Numbered from the stretch's first letter, positions 1 to 7,108 are shown. The stretch: DNA of 16,122 bases from Bdellovibrio sp. (GCA_003176075.1 PSRN01000218.1:1-16122); one strand, 5' to 3'. Numbers and translations are program-made. Notes: a model not told the origin generated them from the sequence alone.

Positions 1-273
1 TCCTGCGGGTCCGGCGCCGACGATGATCGGGCGTTCGCCCTTTAAAGCTTGCCCTTTCACTTTCACCTTTGCGAGTTCAAAGCTTCGCTGCGAGAGAGTC
101 TCGTGGGCCGCCGCGACCTCCAGGCTGTAGACAAAATGAACACTCTGGCGCGGACGGGCGTCGATGCTTTGGCGTAAAATGCGGTAAGGGCCGTGCTGGG
201 GTTCCATCCATGCCAATTTTTCATCCAGGTCCTCGTCGAGACCCACTTCCAGGTTATTGATGATCTTCGCCAT
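1..273 (-). CDS. FAD/NAD(P)-dependent oxidoreductase (COG2509-like), N-terminal part only
   Basis: Only the first 91 codons lie in the window; the gene runs off the left edge. The protein begins MAKIINNLEVGLDEDL and ends here in IIVGAGPAG (about residues 83-91). That is the start of a Rossmann FAD-binding fold with its GxGxxG dinucleotide loop. Before it comes an N-terminal domain of about 80 residues with the motif RQSIDARPRQ. From family knowledge, an N-terminal domain with an S-I/L-D-A-R motif followed by GAGPAG is typical of the uncharacterised FAD-dependent dehydrogenases of COG2509, whose substrate is unknown. The ATG at 273-271 was chosen because GGAGGAAG lies just upstream on the minus strand. 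It is divergent from psd, with a 93-bp gap. The family assignment is good; the biochemical role is unknown. Confidence 0.8.
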   Translation of the reverse strand, partial: MAKIINNLEVGLDEDLDEKLAWMEPQHGPYRILRQSIDARPRQSVHFVYSLEVAAAHETLSQRSFELAKVKVKGQALKGERPIIVGAGPAG

Positions 274-366
274 TCCGTTGCTTCCTCCATACCATTTTGA
301 TTTGCTTCATATACCTTGCGGCAAAAATTCTTGTCACTGCGGTAAAGCCCCAGGTAGTTTTCTTTA

Positions 367-1248
367 ATGATCCTCCTGTATCTTCTTCCCAAAAATCTCA
401 TGAGTCGCATTTCCGGTTGGTGGATGGACGTTTACCTTCCCCGTTTTTTGCGGAAATGGATTTTGGGTTCATTCGCGCGGTTTTTTCGAATTCAAGTGGA
501 GGACGCGGAACAACCCCTGCTGGCTTATCACAGCGTCGGTGAGTTTTTCGTCCGGCGGCTGAAGGGGGACTTGCGGCCCCTCGGGTCTTCATTGGTTCTT
601 CATCCCGTGGACGGCCGCGTGACCGAGGTCGGAAAGATGGAACATGGGCAGCTTCTTCAAGCCAAGGGGCTGAGTTATTCCTCGCGGGAATTTCTGGCGG
701 GCTTTGAAGGGACTTATCAAGATGGCGGTTACGTCACTTATTATTTGTGTCCCACCGACTACCACCGGGTCCATTGGCCAGTTTCGGGATGGCTTCACCG
801 CATTGTCCACGTTCCCGGGACTCTGTGGCCGGTCAACAGCTGGAGCACTCACCACATCAGCCAAATCTTTTGCAAGAATGAACGGGTTATTCTGGAGGTC
901 GAAACGGAATATGGTTGGGTCGCGGTGATTCTTGTGGGGGCCACCAATGTCGGGAGGATTTCGTTGGCCGCCTGGCCGGATTTCCGCAGCAATCTGCCGA
1001 TGGAGCGAAAAACAAGGATCAGGGAATTCAGTCCTGGTCAGCGGATAAGCAAGGGAGATGAGCTCGGAGCGTTTCATCTGGGAAGCACGGTGGTCCTGAT
1101 TTTTTCAAAGGAATTTCAAGCGGCTGTCCACGAAGTTCCCCATGCTTTGCCGAAGTTGGCGGGGCAAACCGTTCAAGTCAGGTCCAACTTCAATTCCGTG
1201 GGTAACGGCAACGGGTCATGGAAGTCTCTGACACCTCCACCTGGATAA
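367..1248 (+). CDS. psd: Phosphatidylserine decarboxylase proenzyme
   Basis: It converts phosphatidylserine to phosphatidylethanolamine at the inner membrane. The proenzyme cuts itself to form a pyruvoyl cofactor on the small alpha chain. The 293-residue protein follows the E. coli-type enzyme along its length: LPK near the N-terminus, EFFVRRL (59-65), HPVDGRV (79-85), LQAKG (97-101), DYHRVHWP (131-138), NERVI (171-175), ILVGAT (188-193) and LGSTVV (238-243). The expected catalytic triad is D82, H136 and S240, with self-cleavage between G239 and S240. The hydrophobic, Trp-rich N-terminus suits membrane association. The ATG at 367 is preferred over the one at 400 because residues 2-9 align with the conserved N-terminus, although no strong ribosome-binding site precedes it. 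Its last 59 bp overlap the 3' end of queD on the other strand. Confidence 0.95.
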   Translation: MILLYLLPKNLMSRISGWWMDVYLPRFLRKWILGSFARFFRIQVEDAEQPLLAYHSVGEFFVRRLKGDLRPLGSSLVLHPVDGRVTEVGKMEHGQLLQAKGLSYSSREFLAGFEGTYQDGGYVTYYLCPTDYHRVHWPVSGWLHRIVHVPGTLWPVNSWSTHHISQIFCKNERVILEVETEYGWVAVILVGATNVGRISLAAWPDFRSNLPMERKTRIREFSPGQRISKGDELGAFHLGSTVVLIFSKEFQAAVHEVPHALPKLAGQTVQVRSNFNSVGNGNGSWKSLTPPPG

Positions 1249-1591
1249 GCAGCGGCAGCCGTGACTTCAATTGGCGATAAAGGTAGCGACAAAGATTTTC
1301 GCTGGTGGGGTTCTCAAGTCCTTTGATGTCATTGAGCACGCGGTGATCCAGCTCGCGCAGGAGTGGTTCCGCGTGTTGGCGAATTTCCGCGAAGTCCAAT
1401 AGCCATTCTGACTTCGGATCGAGGGGGCCGGCGAAGCGCAGCCGAACCAAAAAACTGTGACCATGCATCCGCGAACAGGGGTTGGAGGTCGCGGCATGAG
1501 GAAGAAAGCGCGCACTTTCGATGCGAAAATCGTGTTCTATTTCAACATGATCGATTTCAAGATGTTCTCTTTCAAATTCCCTGCTTTCCAT
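1190..1591 (-). CDS. queD: 6-carboxy-5,6,7,8-tetrahydropterin synthase (QueD)
   Basis: QueD converts 7,8-dihydroneopterin triphosphate to 6-carboxytetrahydropterin, the second step to the tRNA base queuosine. The 133-residue protein aligns without gaps to my recollection of E. coli QueD through the core: C39-SRM-H43-G-H45, LLDFAEI (64-70), LDHRVLNDI (81-89), GLENPTSENL (91-100) and SET (121-123). The catalytic Cys (C39), His (H83) and Glu (E122) are present, as is the zinc-binding HGH. The first zinc ligand, His16 in E. coli (FEAAH), aligns with Arg28 here (IESAR, codon CGC), so the site may be altered or this may be a subfamily trait. The ATG at 1591 is chosen over an upstream in-frame start because AAGGAG lies 4 nt before it. 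It is head to head with the PTPS-like gene (29 bp apart) and its 3' end overlaps psd. Confidence 0.9.
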   Translation of the reverse strand: MESREFEREHLEIDHVEIEHDFRIESARFLPHAATSNPCSRMHGHSFLVRLRFAGPLDPKSEWLLDFAEIRQHAEPLLRELDHRVLNDIKGLENPTSENLCRYLYRQLKSRLPLLIQVEVSETSMTRCRYPRN

Positions 1592-1620
1592 GATACTCCT
1601 TTTGCAACAAGGAAACACCC

Positions 1621-2127
1621 GTGCAAAGCCATACAACGCTTCATCTCTACAAGCAAAACTTTAGGTTTTCAGCCGCTCATTTTCTTATTTTCGACGCCCA
1701 TCGGGCGGAGCGCTTACACGGTCACAATTATCAAGTCGAAGTGGAGCTGCGCGGGGAACAATTCAACCACCAAAGCGGCTACTATATTGAGTTTAAAGAA
1801 ATCAAGAAGATCATCCGGGATCGCCTGGCACGATGGAACGAAACGGTTCTTATGCCGGCGCGGAATGAAGAAATGAAATTCGCGACTCACGGAACGACGT
1901 TGGAAATCATTTTTCGTGAGCGCCGTTACGCCTTTCCCGTGTCCGAAGTCGTTCTACTGCCCACCAATAACACCAGTGTGGAGCATCTCTCCCGCATTTT
2001 GGCCGAGGACTTGATGGGCCTGTTGAATGCCTATGGGGTGCAAACAATCCGCGTGCAGGTCGAGGAAACACAGGGGCAAGCAGCCAGCTGCACTTTGACT
2101 CGTAAAAGCAGAGTTGTTGACCCATGA
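1621..2127 (+). CDS. Divergent 6-pyruvoyl-tetrahydropterin synthase family protein (PTPS-III-like)
   Basis: This is a second member of the QueD/PTPS fold (168 residues), longer than QueD because of an insertion around residues 79-112. The zinc ligands look complete: FSAAH20 and H33-G-H35 in RLHGHNY. The catalytic residues differ from both PTPS and QueD. No Cys precedes the HGH motif; a Glu (E30) sits there instead. The LDH-type catalytic His is replaced, the local sequence being RWNETVLMP (71-79). Later come LLPTNNTSVEHL (112-123) and VEET (147-150). In PTPS-III enzymes a Glu in this region replaces the Cys, and such enzymes can make the folate precursor 6-hydroxymethyl-dihydropterin in place of FolB; that role here is inference. 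GTG is the start, preceded by AAGGA eight bases upstream. Its stop overlaps the feoA start (ATGA), so translation is probably coupled. Confidence 0.8.
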   Translation: MQSHTTLHLYKQNFRFSAAHFLIFDAHRAERLHGHNYQVEVELRGEQFNHQSGYYIEFKEIKKIIRDRLARWNETVLMPARNEEMKFATHGTTLEIIFRERRYAFPVSEVVLLPTNNTSVEHLSRILAEDLMGLLNAYGVQTIRVQVEETQGQAASCTLTRKSRVVDP

Positions 2128-2387
2128 ATCATACTGAAAAAAAAACCTTACAAGACCTGAAGCCATTAGAATCAGCCGAGGTGGAAAGTTTTGCAGGATC
2201 CCCTGACATGATCGCGCGTCTGCGGGAACTCGGTATTCGCCAGGGTCTGCAGGTTTCGTTGATTGGGCAAGCGCCGTTTTGGGGGCCCAAACTCTTTCGC
2301 GCCGGACTGACTGTTCTGGCGCTTCGTCAGGAGGAAGCTTCGTGCGTTTTCATCCAGAGTCTCAAGACGGATCGACGGCGGAATTAG
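2124..2387 (+). CDS. feoA: Ferrous iron transport protein A
   Basis: FeoA is a small cytoplasmic SH3-like protein thought to modulate the FeoB iron channel. This copy has 87 residues, near the usual length of about 75-85. The core is easy to see: LRELGIRQGLQVSLIGQAP (33-51), then GP-x-L-F-x-x-G-LTVLALRQEEAS (54-73) and VFI, matching the family pattern of leucine, glycine and proline positions. It starts at the ATG within the ATGA overlap with the upstream pterin gene. It ends in a basic RRRN tail inside the first 46 bp of feoB, so the two Feo proteins should be made in a coupled way. No third gene, feoC, is seen. Confidence 0.92.
   Translation: MNHTEKKTLQDLKPLESAEVESFAGSPDMIARLRELGIRQGLQVSLIGQAPFWGPKLFRAGLTVLALRQEEASCVFIQSLKTDRRRN
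2328..2336 (+). promoter_or_regulatory. Ribosome-binding site that sets the feoB start
   Basis: CAGGAGGAAG, inside the feoA coding sequence, is a near-perfect Shine-Dalgarno sequence a few bases before the GTG at 2342. It decides between this GTG and an earlier in-frame TTG at 2279, which has no comparable signal and would add 21 residues unlike any FeoB N-terminus. Confidence 0.8.
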
Positions 2388-4297
2388 CGCGTCCGGTTTT
2401 GGCCCTTGTGGGCGCGCCCAATTCCGGCAAGACCACGCTCTACAACTGGCTCACAAGTTCCCATTATCGGGTTGTCAATTATCCGGGATCCACCGTTGAA
2501 TACGCGGTTGGAAAGGCGGCCCCGCGATTGCAATTTGATTTCGCGGTCATTGATACGCCAGGCACCTACAGCCTCTTTCCGAAGAGCTTGGATGAGGAGG
2601 TGACGCTGAAGGCGCTTTATATGAGCCACTCGGTGGGCCGGGTCACTCATCTGGCTGTGGTGGTGGACGGCACGCAATTGGATCGGCATCTTCTTCTTGC
2701 GAAGCAAGCCAAAGCGATCGGCTTGCCGATGATGGTGATTGTGACCATGGCTGATCTGATTCGGCGATCCAGCGTCAAGTTTCGCGTCGATGTCTTGGCG
2801 CAAGCCCTGGATTGTCCAGTGGTTCTATTTGACGGACGGATGGGACAGGGGCTGCAGCAGATCGCCCAGACTCTGCGACAGATCAGTGAACCGCCGGCCG
2901 GGCCTGATACCCGTGGCGGCATCAAAGCCCACGCTGGGGAAGCGCTGAAACTTCAACCTTGGAGTGACGATCAACTTTTGTTGGAACAGTCCAGCGTCGA
3001 CAGTCTGGCGCGGGAGGTTTGGCACCACGAAATCAAGGGTCTGCAAGAGATCTATCACGCCACCGCCAGCGCCGACCGGATTCTTCTTCATCCCGTTTAT
3101 GGCATGCTTGTTTTCTTTCTCTTGATGAGCCTGCTGTTCACCAGTATCTACTGGCTGGCCAAACCGATGATGGAGGGGGTGGATCTTGTCTTCACCGGCG
3201 CCAGTGAATGGGTTCTCCATCAACAGCCCGATTCCGTTCTGTTTCAGTTTTTGGGCGAAGGACTGCTGAAAGGTTTTGGTTCCGTGATGGTTTTTGTGCC
3301 GCAGATATTTATTTTGTTCTTTGGCATTGGCCTTCTCGAGGGTTCGGGTTACCTGGCCAGGGCCGCGACGCTCATTGACCGTCCCTTTGCCAAACTGGGG
3401 TTGAGCGGCCGGTCATTTGTGCCATTGCTTTCTGGTTTTGCCTGCGCGGTTCCAGCGATGATGGCTTCGCGCAACCTGAGTTCACGCCGTGACAGGTGGA
3501 TCACCAATTTTATCATTCCACTGATGACCTGTTCAGCGCGGCTGCCGGTGTATTCGTTGCTGTTGGGTTTTCTTTTTTTCAACGAACCGGCCTGGAAAGC
3601 CGGAGTGGCCTTGGCTGGTCTTTATCTTGCTTCAGCGGTTTTGGGAGCCTTGGCCGCCGGCGTTTTGAACCTGCTGCTGCCCCGCCGGGAGGTTTCGTTT
3701 TTCATGATGGAATTACCTCTTTACCGACGGCCGCGGCTCACCGTGCTTTTCAGACAAAGTCTCCACCGCACCCGAGCCTATATCCTGCGGGCCGGGCCCA
3801 TGATTTTCTTTTTTGCTCTGCTGATCTGGGGTGGAACCCACTTTCCAACAGGTGCAGGGACGCGGGCGGAAGGACTCGAGAAAAGCTATTTGGGGCAAAT
3901 GGGACATTACCTTACTCCGGTCGTGAAACCCATGGGAGTCGATTGGCGGGTGGGCATCGGCATGATTTCAGCCTTTGCGGCGCGCGAGGTTTTTGTCTCC
4001 ACCCTGGCCATTATTTTTCAAGTGACGGGAGGGGAGGCCTCCAGAAGCGAGGGGCTTCTCAAAGCCATGGGCGAAGCCCGTTGGCCTGACGGATCGCCTC
4101 TTTTTACCGGGGCCTCGGTGATGGCCTTGATTGTTTTCTTTATGGTGGCTCTTCAGTGCATGTCCACTTTCGCGGTGGCCAGCAAGGAAAATTCCTCGCT
4201 CGCGTTTGCGATCACGCAGTTGGTGGTGTTGAATCTGGTGGCCTATGGACTTGCCGTGGGTGTTTTCCAGATTTTTTCAATGGCCGCGCTTTCGTAG
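2342..4297 (+). CDS. feoB: Ferrous iron transport protein B (GTPase-linked Fe(II) permease)
   Basis: FeoB takes up Fe(II) across the inner membrane with a cytoplasmic N-terminal G domain. The 651-residue protein (GTG start) shows G1 GAPNSGKTT (24-32), a G2-like NYPGSTVE (46-53) and G3 DTPG (71-74). The permease part begins near residue 250 and has the conserved VFVPQIFILFF (317-327), ARAA (339-342), GRSFVPLLSGFACAVP (356-371) and MTCSARLPVY (395-404), including the Cys in both gate regions. A late hydrophobic Cys-containing segment (QCMSTFAVASKE, 605-616) matches the family C-terminus. The G4 motif, normally NxxD, reads TMAD (135-138), and the G5 region, normally SA-like, reads LFDGRMGQG (162-170), so guanine recognition may be weak or changed. 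The 3' end overlaps the convergent fusion gene by 21 bp, leaving no room for an intergenic terminator. Confidence 0.95.
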   Translation: MRFHPESQDGSTAELARPVLALVGAPNSGKTTLYNWLTSSHYRVVNYPGSTVEYAVGKAAPRLQFDFAVIDTPGTYSLFPKSLDEEVTLKALYMSHSVGRVTHLAVVVDGTQLDRHLLLAKQAKAIGLPMMVIVTMADLIRRSSVKFRVDVLAQALDCPVVLFDGRMGQGLQQIAQTLRQISEPPAGPDTRGGIKAHAGEALKLQPWSDDQLLLEQSSVDSLAREVWHHEIKGLQEIYHATASADRILLHPVYGMLVFFLLMSLLFTSIYWLAKPMMEGVDLVFTGASEWVLHQQPDSVLFQFLGEGLLKGFGSVMVFVPQIFILFFGIGLLEGSGYLARAATLIDRPFAKLGLSGRSFVPLLSGFACAVPAMMASRNLSSRRDRWITNFIIPLMTCSARLPVYSLLLGFLFFNEPAWKAGVALAGLYLASAVLGALAAGVLNLLLPRREVSFFMMELPLYRRPRLTVLFRQSLHRTRAYILRAGPMIFFFALLIWGGTHFPTGAGTRAEGLEKSYLGQMGHYLTPVVKPMGVDWRVGIGMISAFAAREVFVSTLAIIFQVTGGEASRSEGLLKAMGEARWPDGSPLFTGASVMALIVFFMVALQCMSTFAVASKENSSLAFAITQLVVLNLVAYGLAVGVFQIFSMAALS

Positions 4298-6091
4298 ATA
4301 ATAACCGCGGTACCACTTGGCGGTCTTTTTCCATAGACTGAATGGACCGTCTTCAGGAAAGATGTTGACCCGAAAAAGGGACCAGCGATCGTGGGCCCAA
4401 AACTCCGGCCCGCGATCCGTGTTCACCGCGAATTCGTAACCGCTTTGCTCCGCCAGGCGGGGCAGCCGCTCGTCAATGTCGCCAAAAGGGTATGCAAAAA
4501 CCCGCACCGTCCTCCCAATCAGCCCTTCGAGCAGTGATTTTGAACGTGTCAGATCCGTGAGAATCTCAGTGTCGGATTTGCCGGGCAGGCGTTCGTGGCG
4601 CAGCCCATGACTGCCGATCTCGATGAGCGAAGGCGGCAGCGCCTTGATCTCTTGCGGCGTTAACAAAAGCTCGTCTCCCTCGTCCCAAGAATTGTGGGTG
4701 ACGCTGTTATCCGCCAGGGCGAAAATCGTGGCTTTCACTCCATATTTTTCCAGCAACGGCAGGGCGAAAGTCAGGTTGTTGCGATAGCCATCGTCAAAAG
4801 TCAAAATCACCGGCTTTTTCGGGAATTCACGCACCGGTCTGCGGCCCCACCAGAAATCGCTCAAATCTTGAAAATGAAGAGCGGTAAATCCGTGTTTTTT
4901 GAAAAACTTCAAGTGTTGCTCGAACCTTTGGGTGGTAACGAAAATCCGGTGAGGGGAGTTCGATGTTTGGGGAAGCACTTTATGATACATGAGAATGGAT
5001 AAGGCCGGCGAGCGCTTGAGCAAGATCGCCGCGCGATAAATTTCAAAAAAGCGGCGGACCACCTTTGCCGATGAAAAGTGCTCCTGCAACTGTCGCCGAA
5101 GTGCTTCGTCGGGCGGTTTGTTCGAGCGTAAAAGTGACGCAAGATCTTCGGTCACGCGCGCGAAGGGGATGGGTTCGCTGGGGCCCACGTCGCCGAAATT
5201 GTTTTCGAAACATGCAACGAGATTTTGCTGCTGGATCGGGCCCATGTACTGCGCTTCTCCCAAGACTAAAACCTGCGTCCCCTGGAGCAAGGCCTCGACG
5301 GCGATTCTTCCGGAAGCCACGACCACCGAGCACTGACGAAGAATGCCGCCCAGATCCGCCACCGTTCCTTGCACGTTGATGGTGAATGCATTCGCAAGGT
5401 TTTGCCTTTCGGACTCTTGCAAGCCGCTGAGATAAAGTTCCACCTGCAAATTGGGAAACAGCTTTCTCCAGGTCGCCAATTGTGACCTCAGCAAAGACAG
5501 AAGTCTCTTTCCTTTAGGTCCTGACGCTCTTCCGGCCAAAGCAAGACGGGGAGCGAGACGGCCGGCGGGATGGTCCGTGAGATGGCCCGCACCTTGGGGA
5601 TCGGCCGGGGCCGTTCCCGCGACCACCGTCACCGGATTGGGAAGAACTTCAATCTTGTGAGGGTTTACGTGAAAATCCCGCACCAGCTGATCGCGGATTT
5701 TTCGCGACACCACCGTCACCCAATCGCCATAAATATCAAAAAGCTTTTTTGAAAAAGAGGAGTGTTGAAAACCGTGCAGCGTGGTGATCATAGGAATTTT
5801 TAAGCCCCACAAAACCCAATAAAAATGGCGGCAAGCTCCGCGCGAATGGCAGTGGACAAGATCGATGCTGTTTTGCTTGATCCAGCGGCGAAGAAACAGG
5901 ATGTTTGTTATCCTGCGGGGTCCCGAAGCGGACAGCCGAACCTGCAGGTAAATTCCCGGAAAATCCTTGTGAAGGCGATCAGATGCCACGAACACCTCGC
6001 ACCCTTCTTTGACCTGGAGCTGAGACAATTCATAGGCATAGACTTCGCTTCCGGTAAGCTCAGTTTGAGACAGCGCATGAAGGATTCGCAT
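4277..6091 (-). CDS. Fusion of a GT4-like glycosyltransferase and a NodB-type polysaccharide deacetylase
   Basis: Two enzyme domains lie in one 604-residue chain. The N-terminal half looks like a GT-B glycosyltransferase: ELTGSEVYAYEL (11-22), LVHCHSR (78-84), TTLHGFQH (103-110), VVSRKIRDQLV (127-137) and KIEVLPNPV (146-154). The second Rossmann half has LALAGR (183-188) and SGRIAVEALLQGTQVLV (260-276), resembling the nucleotide-sugar site. The C-terminal half (about 365-604) is a carbohydrate esterase 4 domain with ILMYHKV (367-373), TFDDGY (431-436, catalytic base and metal Asp), SHGLRH (494-499, metal His pair) and AYPFGD (533-538). No signal peptide or membrane span is evident, so it probably acts in the cytoplasm or at the inner face of the membrane, adding a sugar and deacetylating the same lipid-linked or lipid A-like glycan. 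That coupling is inference. The ATG start has only a weak ribosome-binding site. Confidence 0.85.
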   Translation of the reverse strand: MRILHALSQTELTGSEVYAYELSQLQVKEGCEVFVASDRLHKDFPGIYLQVRLSASGPRRITNILFLRRWIKQNSIDLVHCHSRGACRHFYWVLWGLKIPMITTLHGFQHSSFSKKLFDIYGDWVTVVSRKIRDQLVRDFHVNPHKIEVLPNPVTVVAGTAPADPQGAGHLTDHPAGRLAPRLALAGRASGPKGKRLLSLLRSQLATWRKLFPNLQVELYLSGLQESERQNLANAFTINVQGTVADLGGILRQCSVVVASGRIAVEALLQGTQVLVLGEAQYMGPIQQQNLVACFENNFGDVGPSEPIPFARVTEDLASLLRSNKPPDEALRRQLQEHFSSAKVVRRFFEIYRAAILLKRSPALSILMYHKVLPQTSNSPHRIFVTTQRFEQHLKFFKKHGFTALHFQDLSDFWWGRRPVREFPKKPVILTFDDGYRNNLTFALPLLEKYGVKATIFALADNSVTHNSWDEGDELLLTPQEIKALPPSLIEIGSHGLRHERLPGKSDTEILTDLTRSKSLLEGLIGRTVRVFAYPFGDIDERLPRLAEQSGYEFAVNTDRGPEFWAHDRWSLFRVNIFPEDGPFSLWKKTAKWYRGYYLRKRGH

Positions 6092-6165
6092 CCACCATTG
6101 GTCGCTCGGAAATGAAAGCCTGTCAAATCGTTGCGCCCTTTAAATTCACGAAAATTGAATCTCTC

Positions 6166-6181
6166 GACTTTCATGAAAGTC
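6166..6181. promoter_or_regulatory. Perfect 16-bp palindrome, possible operator
   Basis: GACTTTCATGAAAGTC is its own reverse complement. It sits in the 133-bp gap between the divergent glycosyltransferase fusion gene and the secreted protein gene at 6225, where it could bind a dimeric regulator of either or both. No regulator gene is adjacent and I recognise no specific consensus. Confidence 0.45.
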
Positions 6182-6224
6182 CATTTGCGTTTAGACTTTA
6201 AATAAGTGAAGGAAGGAAGATTTC

Positions 6225-6791
6225 ATGGGTTTACTTTCCGTTTCTCTATTTTTATTTTCCCTTCTGCCATTGACCCTTTTTTCATCCAGTCATTGTTCCG
6301 CAAAGTCCACCTCGTCCAATTCCTCGCCGCCACCTCCGTCGGCTTCAGAATCCAAAGCTCTTCCAACCTTTTATCGCATTGATGACCCCGACGACGATGA
6401 AAAGGATCACGTTGAATCCGAAAAGCCAAAGAAGAAGGTGGAAGACCCACCAGCGGATCCGCCAGCTAAGACTCTCAATGATTTTCCGGGTGAAACCTAT
6501 ACGGCGGTCCCCCGGCTGATCCGCACGGAACCGCGAGAAGAAGTTTTCTTTCGCGGCGATTTGAATAAAAGCTTTTTTTTGCCGCAGGATTCTTCGCACA
6601 ACGAGATCTTTAAAGCATTTCAGGATGGGGCGGATGGTTACAAGCAAGTCACCTTTCGAGCTGATCCCGGCACCAAGCAAGTTCTCGCGGTCGAGGGGGT
6701 TCGGGGGGTGAGCAAGCCACCTTCGATGCCGTCAGCGATGGCGCCACCAGGCGCGGACTTGTCTTTGCCTAAATCCAAGGGGTCCGACTGA
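6225..6791 (+). CDS. Secreted Pro/Asp/Lys-rich protein of unknown function
   Basis: I do not recognise this 188-residue protein. It starts with a clear Sec signal peptide: hydrophobic residues 2-20, then a likely cut near SHCSA/KS (about 26). The Cys is not in a good lipobox. A low-complexity stretch follows, with SSPPPPSASES (about 33-43), an acidic patch IDDPDDDEKD (52-61), and a Lys/Pro patch. A more ordinary region (about 84-160) contains TYTAVPRLIRTEPREEVFFRG and may be a small folded domain. The ATG is set by GGAAGGAAG 6 nt upstream. It is the first of several small exported proteins in the window with signal peptide, Pro-rich linker and charged tail, which suggests an envelope or periplasmic role. 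Confidence 0.75.
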   Translation: MGLLSVSLFLFSLLPLTLFSSSHCSAKSTSSNSSPPPPSASESKALPTFYRIDDPDDDEKDHVESEKPKKKVEDPPADPPAKTLNDFPGETYTAVPRLIRTEPREEVFFRGDLNKSFFLPQDSSHNEIFKAFQDGADGYKQVTFRADPGTKQVLAVEGVRGVSKPPSMPSAMAPPGADLSLPKSKGSD

Positions 6792-6938
6792 CGACGTCGC
6801 ATTATCGGAAGGTCTTGAATCATTCCTCCCCGGGGCTTGACTCTTTTGTTGAATTTCCCCATCCTTTGGACCATTTGATATTCACGAACCCTAAAAACTT
6901 TGTTCGTCAGTGAAAGGCGAATAACCAAGGAGAACCCA

Positions 6939-7055
6939 ATGGCCAATCAACTCAAGGCAGGTCGCAAGAATAACAAAGGTCGCAATAAGAGCGCCCGTCA
7001 TAAGTCTAAACGTCTGCAGAAGAAGAAGCGGATGCTTCGAACGAAGAGGTCGTAA
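6939..7055 (+). CDS. 38-residue highly basic microprotein
   Basis: This small gene has a clear AAGGAG ribosome-binding site 6 nt before its ATG and ends at TAA. The protein starts MANQLKAGRKNNKGRNKSAR and ends RMLRTKRS. Roughly half of its residues are Lys or Arg, it has no acidic residue, and no signal peptide. That composition points to binding of nucleic acid or ribosomes in the cytoplasm. It loosely recalls the very short basic ribosome-associated proteins of the bS22/COX24 kind, but I cannot see a firm motif and do not claim the family. The strong ribosome-binding site and the lack of any competing long reading frame make it likely to be real. Confidence 0.65.
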   Translation: MANQLKAGRKNNKGRNKSARHKSKRLQKKKRMLRTKRS

Positions 7056-7108
7056 GGCAGGTCCACGGACTTGCAAATGGGTCGCAGTTGTCGGGATAAT
7101 AATGGTGT

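Noticed and set aside
63..410. A 115-codon minus-strand frame across the psd start
   Set aside because: It is out of frame with the clear FAD-oxidoreductase start, which has its own ribosome-binding site and conserved GAGPAG motif, and its sequence looks non-protein-like.
589..1077. A 162-codon frame antisense to psd
   Set aside because: It is fully inside the strongly conserved psd gene on the other strand, and shows no motif or ribosome-binding site.
2279..2341. An earlier TTG start for feoB
   Set aside because: The added 21 residues resemble no FeoB, and the strong ribosome-binding site is for the GTG at 2342.
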